From contig NZ_BMXJ01000004.1 of the NCBI RefSeq assembly GCF_014651695.1, positions 62,001-126,000 on the forward strand: DNA of 64,000 bases, written 5' to 3'. A program made the translations under genes and the position numbers. Each line of letters starts with the position of its first letter. Position 1 is the first letter of the stretch. The notes under the pieces are model-generated. The model was not told the origin of the DNA. It ran no database searches and saw only the letters and a program-made list of their open reading frames with translations. This DNA comes from Nocardiopsis terrae (lineage in GTDB: Bacteria; Actinomycetota; Actinomycetes; Streptosporangiales; Streptosporangiaceae). Positions 26,806 through 34,912 of the stretch are shown here, one piece after another.

Positions 26806-26949
26806 GGTCGGCCCCGCCCGCGTCGGGCCGTGACAGCGACCGGCCCCCAGCGGGCCGCCCCGGGCCCGTGCGGCAGCAGCCGCGCGGGCCCTCGCCCTGC
26901 CGTGCGCCGCGCAGGCGGCACGGCGGGCCCACCAACCCGGAGGGAACAC

Positions 26950-28221
26950 ATGGAACCGCCCCGCTCCTTCGACCACACCCCGGCCCTGACCCCCGAGCGG
27001 ATCCCCCGGGCCGTCCGCGAGGCGGCCCGGCGCCTGGCCGCCGACCCCGGGTCGGGCTACGTCTACGACCCCGCCCTGGCCGCGTCCCGGGCCCGTGAGC
27101 TGCGCGGTGCGCTGCCCGACTGGGCGCGGGTGTACTTCGCGGTCAAGTCCAACGGCTTCGGGGAGGTGCTGGCACACCTGGCCGAGGCGGTCGACGGCTT
27201 CGAGACCGCGTCCCTGCACGAGGCCCGCTCCGCCCTGACGCACCTGCGGGACAGCGCCGGCGGCCACCGCGGCCGTCCGATCGCCGTGAGCGGCCCGGGC
27301 AAGTCCCCCGAGATGCTCGCCGGCCTGACCCGCCTTCGGGCCGAGAGCGGCGCCGAGGTGGTCGTCAACGCCGAGAGCGAGCTGGAGCTGTACCGGGCCT
27401 CGGCGGCCGCCGAGGCCGCGGGCACGGTGCTGCCGGTGACGCTGCGCGTCAACCCCGAGCGGGTCCCGGTGCGCGGTGCGCTGGCCATGGGCGGCACGCC
27501 CTCCCCCTTCGGGCTGCCCGAGCCCCTCGTGGACGGGGCGGTGCGTACCGCCCTCTCCCTGCCCGGCCTGGACCTGATCGGCTTCCACGTGCACGCGGTG
27601 AGCGGCAACACCGACGCCGTCGCCCATGCCGCGTACGTGCGCTGGTGCCTGGAGTGGGCCCGGCGGACGGCTGACGCGCACGGGGTGGACCTGCGGGTGG
27701 TGGACGTGGGCGGCGGGCTCGGCGTCCCCTTCGAGGAGGAGGACGAGGCCTTCGACGTCAAGGGGTTCGGGGCGGCGCTGGCGGAGCTGCCCGACCCGGG
27801 TGTGGAGGTCGTCTTCGAGCCCGGGAGGTGGATCGCCGCCCCCGCCGGGTGGTACGCGGCGCGCGTGACCGACATCAAGTCCGCCTACGGCCTCGACTTC
27901 GCGGTCGTGCGTGGCGGGATCAACCACTTCCAGCTGCCGACCTCGTGGGAGATCCGACACAACTTCGCGGTGGTGGCGGAGCCGTCGTGGCCCGAGGGGA
28001 TGCCCCGGCCCCGGGTGGACGGAGCGTCGGTGACGATCTCGGGCGAGCTGTGCACCCCCGAGGACGTCCTGGCCCGGGACGTACGCGTGGAGGCGCTGCG
28101 CGCGGGCGACACCCTGGTCTTTCCCAACGCGGGCGCCTACGGGCACGAGTTCGCGATGCCCGCGTTCCTGGCCCATCCGTCGGCGCCGAGGGTGAGCGTC
28201 GATTCCTCCGAGCCGGTGTGA
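26950..28221 (+). CDS. Fold-type III PLP-dependent decarboxylase (ornithine/DAP decarboxylase-like, SbnH-like)
   Basis: A 423-residue alanine-racemase-fold decarboxylase. The PLP lysine is K66 in VYFAVKSNGFGE. GFHVHAVSGN at about 211-220, the glycine loop VVDVGGGLGVPF, EPGRW, and the catalytic cysteine C368 in GELCTPEDVLARD complete the site, and NAGAYG ends it. Relatives decarboxylate ornithine, lysine or diaminopimelate. SbnH, which decarboxylates an intermediate of staphyloferrin B, has the same fold. Its location in an iron-regulated unit argues for a siderophore role rather than lysine synthesis. GGAGGG precedes the ATG. A hairpin at 26899-26924 in the 144-nt gap after the binding-protein gene may reduce read-through. 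Confidence 0.88.
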   Translation: MEPPRSFDHTPALTPERIPRAVREAARRLAADPGSGYVYDPALAASRARELRGALPDWARVYFAVKSNGFGEVLAHLAEAVDGFETASLHEARSALTHLRDSAGGHRGRPIAVSGPGKSPEMLAGLTRLRAESGAEVVVNAESELELYRASAAAEAAGTVLPVTLRVNPERVPVRGALAMGGTPSPFGLPEPLVDGAVRTALSLPGLDLIGFHVHAVSGNTDAVAHAAYVRWCLEWARRTADAHGVDLRVVDVGGGLGVPFEEEDEAFDVKGFGAALAELPDPGVEVVFEPGRWIAAPAGWYAARVTDIKSAYGLDFAVVRGGINHFQLPTSWEIRHNFAVVAEPSWPEGMPRPRVDGASVTISGELCTPEDVLARDVRVEALRAGDTLVFPNAGAYGHEFAMPAFLAHPSAPRVSVDSSEPV

Positions 28222-28247
28222 TCCGGATCTCAGGCGACGCACCGACC

Positions 28248-28278
28248 TTGACATGGTTAGGTTAGCCTGGCCTAATTA
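28248..28278 (+). promoter_or_regulatory. Iron-regulated promoter of the siderophore operon
   Basis: A perfect -35 TTGACA (28248-28253) is followed by the iron box TTAGGTTAGCCTGGCCTAA (28257-28275), 16 of 19 identical to the consensus and the best of the three boxes in the window. A weak -10 (CTAATT, about 28272-28277) overlaps its end. IdeR bound here would occlude RNA polymerase. Confidence 0.85.
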
Positions 28279-28362
28279 ATTTGTCCCCGATGTTCCCCTC
28301 ACCCCACCCCGCCCCCACCCCCGGGCGCCCAGCGCGCCGACGACCGAGGAGGCCGCACCATC

Positions 28363-28953
28363 GTGCCCACCGCACCGACGAGCGCAGCGACCCGCCCCCA
28401 GGACACCACGGCCTGGCGCATCGACAACCTCACCGGCACAGACGTCCTGAGCGACCTCGACCCCTGGGTCGAGATCTACGAGGAGGTCTACGCGCACGCC
28501 CTGCACCTGCCCGACCACAACGACCCGCCCTTCCGCGAACGCCTGGCCTTCAGCGCGGCCCGCCCGGGTTTCCGCCTCACCTCCTGCCACGCCGACGGAG
28601 AGCCGGCCGCGTTCGTCTACGGCTACACGCTGCCCACGACCACGGGCTGGTGGGACGGCTTCACCCCGGCACCGGGCGTCGAGGACGACCTCGCACACGA
28701 GTGGCCCGGGCGCACCTTCGGCGTGTGCGAGGCCCTCATCCGCACCCCCTACCGGCGCAGCGGACTGGCCGAGCGCATGGCCCCCTTCCTGCTGAGCGGA
28801 CGCGACGAGGAACGCGCGGCCGGCCTGGTGGCCGAGACCAACACCCACGCGCTGGAGATCTTCCTGCGCAACGGCTGGCGACAGGTGGGCGACCTCGCCC
28901 CGCACGCCGGTTGGCGCCGCCACCACTGCCTGGTCCTGCCGCTGAACGTCTGA
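28363..28953 (+). CDS. GNAT family N-acetyltransferase of the siderophore operon
   Basis: A 196-residue GNAT, first gene of the operon. FGVCEALIRTPYRRSGLAERM gives the acetyl-CoA loop (RRSGLA), and ALEIFLRNGWRQVG the C-terminal strand. By position it should acylate the N-hydroxy-diamine made by the neighbouring hydroxylase. It is however a short, generic GNAT and not the longer IucB/DesC-type acyltransferase normally found in such clusters, so the assignment is contextual. GTG 28363 has a strong GAGGAGG RBS. Confidence 0.8.
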   Translation: MPTAPTSAATRPQDTTAWRIDNLTGTDVLSDLDPWVEIYEEVYAHALHLPDHNDPPFRERLAFSAARPGFRLTSCHADGEPAAFVYGYTLPTTTGWWDGFTPAPGVEDDLAHEWPGRTFGVCEALIRTPYRRSGLAERMAPFLLSGRDEERAAGLVAETNTHALEIFLRNGWRQVGDLAPHAGWRRHHCLVLPLNV

Positions 28954-28988
28954 GAAACCGACCCACGGAAACCAGGTACCACGCGCCC

Positions 28989-30527
28989 ATGCCGATCACC
29001 CCCAGTGCCGAACTGGCCACCCCCAGAGACACCCCGCTCTCTCCCGAAGGACCGCCCCCTCCCCCGCGCCTCGCCGGAGCACCCCGGGGCCCCGCCGCCG
29101 TGGCGGCGCTGGTCGACGACGCCATGCGGACGCTGGCCCTGGCCACCACCGAACGCGGCGGCCCCCTGCCCGCCAGCACCCCGCACGAGGTCGACGCGGC
29201 GGTCCGCGACGCCCTGGCCGCCACCGGCGCCGCCGCGCTGCCCCGCCTGACCGGGGCCCTCACCGCCGGGGCCGCCGACCCCGCCCACCCGCACTGCGCC
29301 GCCCACCTGCACTGCCCGCCCCTGGCCGTGGCCGTGGCCGCCGACACCGTCGCCTCGGTCCTCAACCAGTCCCTGGACTCCTGGGACCAGTCCCCGGCCG
29401 CGACGGCGATGGAGACCCAACTCGTCGCCGAACTCGCCGACCTCGTCGGCTACCACGGCGCGGGGGCCGGCGGTGTGATCACCTCCGGCGGCACCGAATC
29501 CAACCTCACCGCCCTGCTGCTGGCCCGCGACCACGCGCTGGGCGCCGCCGGCACCGACCCCGGACGCCACGGCGTCGCGCGCGCGGCGGGCACCGCGCGG
29601 CCCCGGATCCTGTGCGGCGCCGCCGCCCACTTCTCCGTCCAGCGTTCGGCCGCCCTGCTCGGCCTGGGCGAGGACGCCGTGGTCCCCGTCGAGGTCGACG
29701 CCGGGCACCGGATGCGGGTCGAGGACCTACGCGCGGCCCTGGAACGCGTACGCGCCGACGGCGACCTGCCCGTCGCGATCGTGGCCACCGCCGGGACCAC
29801 CGACCTGGGCGGTATCGACCCCCTGCCCGCGATCGTCCGCCTGGCCCGCGAGTTCGACGTGTGGCTGCACGTGGACGCCGCCTACGGAGGCGGCCTGCTC
29901 TTCTCCCGGCGCCTGCGCCACCTGCTCACCGGCATCGAGGGCGCCCAGTCGATCGGCATGGACCTGCACAAACTCGGCTGGCAACCGGTCGCCGCAGGTG
30001 TGCTACTCACCCGTGAGCGCGCCCTGTTCGCCCCGCTGTCCCGCTCGGTGGACTACCTCAACCCCACCGACGACGAGGAGTCCGGTTACCCGAGCCTGCT
30101 CGGCTACTCCCTGCGCACCACCCGCCGCGCCGACGTGTTCAAGATCGCCGTGACCCTGCGGACCCTGGGCGCGGACGGGCTGGGCGCCATGGTCGAGGCC
30201 TGCCACGACCTGGCCCGCTCCGCCGCGGCCCAGGTCACCGCCGACCCCCGGCTCGACCTGGCCCAGGAACCGTCCCTGACCACGGTGGTCTTCCGCTACC
30301 GGGCCGGGGGCGACGCCGAACACGGCGACCGGGTCAACGCCCGGCTCCGCCGCAGCCTGCTCGAGCAGGGCCGCGCCGTCGTGGGCCGCACCCGCATCGA
30401 GGGCCGGGTGTGGCTCAAACTCACCCTGCTCAACCCCGACACCACCCCCGACGACACCGCCGCGCTGCTCGCCCTGGTCGCCGACGCCGGCGACGCCGAG
30501 CAAGCCCGTCCCCAGGAGTCCCGTTGA
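28989..30527 (+). CDS. PLP-dependent (group II, fold-type I) amino acid decarboxylase, DesA/RhbB-like
   Basis: A 512-residue decarboxylase of the DABA/tyrosine/lysine (DesA) group. SGGTESNL binds the PLP phosphate, HVDAAYGGG carries the ring-contacting Asp, and K328 in MDLHKLGW forms the Schiff base. In hydroxamate siderophore loci such enzymes make cadaverine (DesA) or 1,3-diaminopropane with its partner (RhbB); the substrate cannot be read from sequence alone. The ATG has only a weak RBS and lies 35 nt after the GNAT stop. Its own stop overlaps the next start as TTGA. Confidence 0.9.
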   Translation: MPITPSAELATPRDTPLSPEGPPPPPRLAGAPRGPAAVAALVDDAMRTLALATTERGGPLPASTPHEVDAAVRDALAATGAAALPRLTGALTAGAADPAHPHCAAHLHCPPLAVAVAADTVASVLNQSLDSWDQSPAATAMETQLVAELADLVGYHGAGAGGVITSGGTESNLTALLLARDHALGAAGTDPGRHGVARAAGTARPRILCGAAAHFSVQRSAALLGLGEDAVVPVEVDAGHRMRVEDLRAALERVRADGDLPVAIVATAGTTDLGGIDPLPAIVRLAREFDVWLHVDAAYGGGLLFSRRLRHLLTGIEGAQSIGMDLHKLGWQPVAAGVLLTRERALFAPLSRSVDYLNPTDDEESGYPSLLGYSLRTTRRADVFKIAVTLRTLGADGLGAMVEACHDLARSAAAQVTADPRLDLAQEPSLTTVVFRYRAGGDAEHGDRVNARLRRSLLEQGRAVVGRTRIEGRVWLKLTLLNPDTTPDDTAALLALVADAGDAEQARPQESR

Positions 30528-31852
30528 CCAGTGCACCCTCCCCCGGCGACGGCCACGTGCACGACCTCGTGGGCGTGGGCCTGGGCCCGTTCAACCTGGC
30601 CCTGGCCGCCCTCGCCGACGCCGTCCCCGACCTGTCCGCACACTTCCTGGAGGCCCGGACCTCCTTCTCCTGGCACCCGGGCCTGCTCCTGGAGGGCGCC
30701 CGGCTCCAGGTCCCCTTCCTCGCCGACCTGGTGAGCCTGGTCGACCCCACCAGCCGCTGGTCGTTCCTGTCCTACCTGCGCGCACACGACCGGCTCTTCC
30801 CGTTCTACTTCTCCGAGAACTTCCACGTGCCCCGCCGCGAGTACGACGACTACTGCCGCTGGGTGGCCCACAGCCTGGACTCGTGCACCTTCGACGCCCG
30901 CGTCAGCGCCGTGCGCCACGACTCCGGCGTACTCACCGTGGACCACCTCGACGCGCACGGCCGGCGCTCCAGCGTGCGCACCCGCGCCCTGGTCCTGGGC
31001 ATCGGCACCGAGCCGGTCCTGCCCGGGCCCCTGCGCGCCCTGGAGGGCGACCGGGTCTTCCACGCCGCCCACTACCTGGACCGCGCCCCCGCACTGGCCG
31101 GGGCCGGCGACGTCACGGTGATCGGATCCGGCCAGTCCGGCGCCGAGGTCTTCCTCGACCTGCTGCGCTCGGCCGCGCACCGCGACACCGCCGTGCACTG
31201 GCTGACCCGCTCGCCCGCCTTCGCCCCGATGGAGTACTCCAAACTGGGCCTGGAGCACTTCACCCCGGACTACACCCGCTACTTCCACGCCCTGCCCCAA
31301 CCGGTCAAGGACCGGACCGTGCCCGAGCAGTGGCAGCTGTACAAGGGCATCAGCGCCGACACCATCTCCGAGATCCACGACGTGCTCTACGAACGCGGCA
31401 TCGCCGGCGCCCCCACCGGAGCCAGCCTGCGCGCCCACTGCGAACTGCGGGCGGCCCGGCGCGCGGCGGACGGCTACGAGCTCACCTTCGTCCACCGCGA
31501 GCAGGACCGCGAGTTCACCGTGCGCACCGACGCCGTCGTGGCCGCCTCCGGCTACGCCCAGCGCGACCCCGACTTCCTGGCGCCCGTCGCCGAGTTCCTG
31601 CACACCGACGACCGCGGCCGACCGGTCATCGGCGCCGACCTGCGCCTGTCGGCCGACCCGGCGCTGGAGGCCCCCATCCACGTGCAGAACGCCGAACTGC
31701 ACACGCACGGCGTCGGCGCACCGGACCTGGGGCTGGGCGCCTGGCGCGCGGCCACCATCCTCAACAGCGTCGCCGGACGCACCGTCCACCGACTGCCCGA
31801 ACGCACCGCCTTCACCTCCTTCGGCGCGCCCGCGCCCGGGGCCGGACGGTGA
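30524..31852 (+). CDS. Lysine/ornithine/diamine N-monooxygenase (IucD/RhbE/DesB family)
   Basis: A 442-residue FAD and NADPH-dependent N-hydroxylase that makes the hydroxylamine later acylated to a hydroxamate. The FAD motif GVGLGPFNLALA is at about 17-28, the NADPH motif VIGSGQSGAEV at about 199-209, and AASGY near 345 is the family ATGY-type motif. The start is TTG 30524, overlapping the decarboxylase stop and preceded by AGGAG. Cadaverine, putrescine or diaminopropane are possible substrates given the decarboxylase beside it. Confidence 0.92.
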   Translation: MTSAPSPGDGHVHDLVGVGLGPFNLALAALADAVPDLSAHFLEARTSFSWHPGLLLEGARLQVPFLADLVSLVDPTSRWSFLSYLRAHDRLFPFYFSENFHVPRREYDDYCRWVAHSLDSCTFDARVSAVRHDSGVLTVDHLDAHGRRSSVRTRALVLGIGTEPVLPGPLRALEGDRVFHAAHYLDRAPALAGAGDVTVIGSGQSGAEVFLDLLRSAAHRDTAVHWLTRSPAFAPMEYSKLGLEHFTPDYTRYFHALPQPVKDRTVPEQWQLYKGISADTISEIHDVLYERGIAGAPTGASLRAHCELRAARRAADGYELTFVHREQDREFTVRTDAVVAASGYAQRDPDFLAPVAEFLHTDDRGRPVIGADLRLSADPALEAPIHVQNAELHTHGVGAPDLGLGAWRAATILNSVAGRTVHRLPERTAFTSFGAPAPGAGR

Positions 31853-33144
31853 ACAACCCCTCCTTCCGCCGCCTGTACCTGCTCGTCGTCGTCATGCACG
31901 TGGTCTCGGACGTGGCGCTGAGCCCGTTCTACCCCCAGCTGTTCGAGCGCCTGTTCGGCGTCACGGACGTGGCCGCGACCGGTACCTACATCTGGGTGTG
32001 CCGGGTCACCGCCCTGACCGCGATGCCGTTGTGGGGGCTGGTTGCCCGCCGCCTGACCATGGCCTCGCTGGTCACCTGGGGGCTGGTGGCCGCCGCCGTG
32101 CTGGAGGTGGCGATCGCGCTCTCACCGACCTTCACCGCCTTCACCGCGCTCTCGGCCGTCCAGGTGGCGGTCACCATGTCCTTCGCCCTGGCCTACCCGG
32201 CCTTCGTGGGCAGCGGCGGCGACCGGCTGCGCGACGTGACGGTCTACGCCTACGTGATCAACGTCGGCATCGTGGGGGCCACGGTCCTGGGCGCGGCGAT
32301 CATCGCCCTGCCCGACCCCCGGTGGGGCATCGCCTCGTGCGCGCTGCTCTACCTGGCCCTGGCCGTGCTGTGCCACCGCCACCTGCCCCGGCGCGCCGCC
32401 CCCTCGGCCGAGGCCGGAACCCCGGCCGCTCCCGACACCCGGGCCGGCACCGGAGCCGCGCCCTCCACCCGACCGGGCGCACGGACGCTGGCCGCGCTCG
32501 CGGCGGTGTGCGCCGCCGTGCTGGCCGCCGAGACCGCCCGCCTGGTCGTGCGCCCCTTCTTCACCGTGTACGCCGAGGAGACGGGGGTCGACCCCGCCCT
32601 GTCCGCCGGGCTGTTCCTGCTCCCGCAGCTGACCGTCCTGGCGGTGCTCCCCCTGGCCGGCAGGGCCCACGCCCTGCTGGGGCGGGCGCTGCTCCCGGCA
32701 GCGTGCGCGCTGGCTGCGGCGGGCCTGCTCGTGCAGTTCCTGGCGCCGGGACTGGGCCTGCTCGCCCTGGGACGGGTGGTCTTCGGCGCGGGCCTGGGCC
32801 TGGGACACGTCGCCCTGGACCTGCGGGTGTTCGCGGTGACGCGGGCCCGCGGCCCGGCCTTCGCGGCCGTGGAAACCGTCCGCGTCAGCGCCACACTGCT
32901 CAGCCCGGTCCTGGCCACCGGGCTGGCCTCCGCCGGACTCGGGCTGCCGCTGGCGGCCGGCGCGGCGCTGTTCGCCGTACTCTCGCTGCTGCTCATCGCA
33001 CTTCCCTCGGCACCGGGCGCGCCCCGCACGAACGCCCCCGACCCCGCCCCGGCCCCGGCCGACCCGTCATCGCACCACCCGTCACACCCGACACCTCCCG
33101 CGCCGAGCGCGCGGGCCCGTGAGGAGAGGGACCAGCATGTCTGA
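31849..33144 (+). CDS. MFS transporter, probable siderophore exporter
   Basis: A 431-residue major facilitator with hydrophobic helices in two halves and a Pro/Ala-rich loop between them (around residues 180-205). It starts at GTG overlapping the hydroxylase stop (GTGA) and its end overlaps the next start by 8 nt. Its place between biosynthetic genes makes export of the finished siderophore the likely role. The last 50 residues are Pro/Ala-rich and non-membrane. Confidence 0.87.
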   Translation: MNNPSFRRLYLLVVVMHVVSDVALSPFYPQLFERLFGVTDVAATGTYIWVCRVTALTAMPLWGLVARRLTMASLVTWGLVAAAVLEVAIALSPTFTAFTALSAVQVAVTMSFALAYPAFVGSGGDRLRDVTVYAYVINVGIVGATVLGAAIIALPDPRWGIASCALLYLALAVLCHRHLPRRAAPSAEAGTPAAPDTRAGTGAAPSTRPGARTLAALAAVCAAVLAAETARLVVRPFFTVYAEETGVDPALSAGLFLLPQLTVLAVLPLAGRAHALLGRALLPAACALAAAGLLVQFLAPGLGLLALGRVVFGAGLGLGHVALDLRVFAVTRARGPAFAAVETVRVSATLLSPVLATGLASAGLGLPLAAGAALFAVLSLLLIALPSAPGAPRTNAPDPAPAPADPSSHHPSHPTPPAPSARAREERDQHV

Positions 33145-34912
33145 GACCGCAACGCCCCCCACCGCCGACGTCTGGCGCCGGGCGGGCCGCCGCCTGCTCG
33201 CCCACATGGTCGGCGAGATGGCCTACGAGGAGATGATCACGCCCCGGGGCGAGGGCGCCGACCGCTGGACCCTGGCCGTGGACGACGGGACCGCCTACGC
33301 CTTCACCGCGCGCCGGGGCGGGTTCGGTTCCTGGCACGTGGACCCCGACTCCTTCACCCGCACCACCGACCGGGGGGCGAAGGACGCCTGGGACCCCACC
33401 CTGTTCGTCACCGACGCCCAGAAGACCATCGGGCTGCCCGGTGACTCCCTGGCCGAGGTCGTCCGCGACCTGCTGGCCACGCACACCGCCGACGCCCGAC
33501 TGCTCCAGGCCGTCCCCGACGCGGAGGCCCTGGCCGACCTGCCCTACGAGGACCTGGAGGGCTACCAGACCGGCCACCCCTGCATCTTCGTCAACAAGGG
33601 CCGTCTGGGCTTCTCGGCCGCCGACGCCGAGCGCTACACCCCCGAGGCGCGCGGCGCCTTCCAGCTGGTGTGGATCGCCGTCCACCCCGACCTGGCCCGC
33701 TTCCAGTCCATGGCCGGCACCGACCGCCCGGGCCTGCTCCGGGAGGAACTCGACGACGACCAGCGCACCGGGTTCGCCCGGCGCGTGCGCGAGGCGGGCG
33801 GCGACCCCGACACCTACCAGTGGCTGCCCGTCCACCCCTTCCAGTGGGACGAGGTCATCGCCCCGCTCTTCGCCGCCGAACTCGCCCTGGGCCGCCTGGT
33901 ACGGCTCGGAACCAGCCGCGACCGGTACCGCCCCTTCCAGTCCATCCGCACCCTGATGAACCTGGACCGGCCCGACCGGCTCAACGTCAAGGTGCCGCTG
34001 ATGATCCGCAACACCCTGGTCTGGCGCGGCCTCTCTGGCACCCAGACCGGCTGCGCCCCGCACACCAGCACCTGGCTGCGGACCCTGGCCGAGCGCGACC
34101 CCTACTTCGCCGAGACCGGGGTGATCATGCTCGCCGAGCGGGCCTCGGCGACCGTGCCCCACCCGGTCCTGGACCGGCTGCCCCAGGCCCCCTACCGCTT
34201 CCACGAGCTGCTGGGCACCATCTGGCGCGAGCCGATCCACCGCCACCTGGCCCCCGGCGAGCGGGCCCGCACCATGGCCTGCCTGCTGCTGGAGGGCTCC
34301 GACGGGCGCGCCCTGGTGGCCGAGCTGGTCCAGCGGTCGGGGCTGGAGCCCGTGGAGTGGCTGCGCCGCTTCCTGGGCGCGCTGTTCCCGCCGGTGCTGC
34401 ACTACCTCTACCGCTACGGCGCCTCCTTCACCCCGCACGGGGAGAACGTCGTCCTGGTCTTCGACGAGCACGAGCGGCCCGCCCGCATCGCGCTGAAGGA
34501 CTTCGGGTCCGACGTCGAACTCCTGCCCTTCGACCTGCCCGAGTACGCCGAGATCCCCGACCGCGTGCGCGCCCAGCTGCACCGTTGGGAGCCGGGCGAG
34601 CTGGCCCACTCGGTACTCTCGGCGATCTGCGCCGGTCACCTGCGCTTCCTCGCCGACATCGTCCGGTGCCAGCTCGGCGTGGACCCCGACCAGCTGTGGG
34701 CGCTGGCCCGCGAGCAGGTGCTGGCCTACCAGGAGCGCTTCCCCGAACTGGCCGAGCGCTTCGCCTGGTTCGACCTGCTGGCGCCGCGCGTGGGCCGGGT
34801 CGCGTTGAACCGGGAGCAGCTCATGGGCGGCGGCTTCCACGAGCGCGCCGAACGCGACGCCGAGTTCGACGTCATGCACGGCCAGGTCGACAACCCGCTG
34901 GCCCCGCGATGA
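33137..34912 (+). CDS. NIS siderophore synthetase, IucA/IucC family (first)
   Basis: A 591-residue ATP-dependent synthetase that adenylates a carboxylate and joins it to an amine or hydroxylamine without an NRPS. Conserved motifs are GHPCIFVNKGRLGF (about 146-159), HPFQWD (233-238), the SIRTLMN and KVPLMIRNT segments, and HGEN (434-437), with a FhuF-like C-terminal thumb. All ATP-binding residues appear intact. ATG 33137 is preferred, with GAGGAGAGGG upstream. With the second copy it could perform the two successive condensations on citrate or a similar backbone. Confidence 0.93.
   Translation: MSETATPPTADVWRRAGRRLLAHMVGEMAYEEMITPRGEGADRWTLAVDDGTAYAFTARRGGFGSWHVDPDSFTRTTDRGAKDAWDPTLFVTDAQKTIGLPGDSLAEVVRDLLATHTADARLLQAVPDAEALADLPYEDLEGYQTGHPCIFVNKGRLGFSAADAERYTPEARGAFQLVWIAVHPDLARFQSMAGTDRPGLLREELDDDQRTGFARRVREAGGDPDTYQWLPVHPFQWDEVIAPLFAAELALGRLVRLGTSRDRYRPFQSIRTLMNLDRPDRLNVKVPLMIRNTLVWRGLSGTQTGCAPHTSTWLRTLAERDPYFAETGVIMLAERASATVPHPVLDRLPQAPYRFHELLGTIWREPIHRHLAPGERARTMACLLLEGSDGRALVAELVQRSGLEPVEWLRRFLGALFPPVLHYLYRYGASFTPHGENVVLVFDEHERPARIALKDFGSDVELLPFDLPEYAEIPDRVRAQLHRWEPGELAHSVLSAICAGHLRFLADIVRCQLGVDPDQLWALAREQVLAYQERFPELAERFAWFDLLAPRVGRVALNREQLMGGGFHERAERDAEFDVMHGQVDNPLAPR

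Noticed and set aside
26950-28221. Housekeeping diaminopimelate decarboxylase (lysA)
   Set aside because: Fold and catalytic residues would allow it, but the gene shares an iron-regulated unit with a siderophore-binding protein and has no lysine-pathway neighbour. Not excluded without a genome-wide search.
25681-28254. An 857-codon open frame on the minus strand
   Set aside because: It is antisense to the siderophore-binding lipoprotein and type III decarboxylase genes, both of which have clear motifs. Such long antisense frames are common in very GC-rich DNA.
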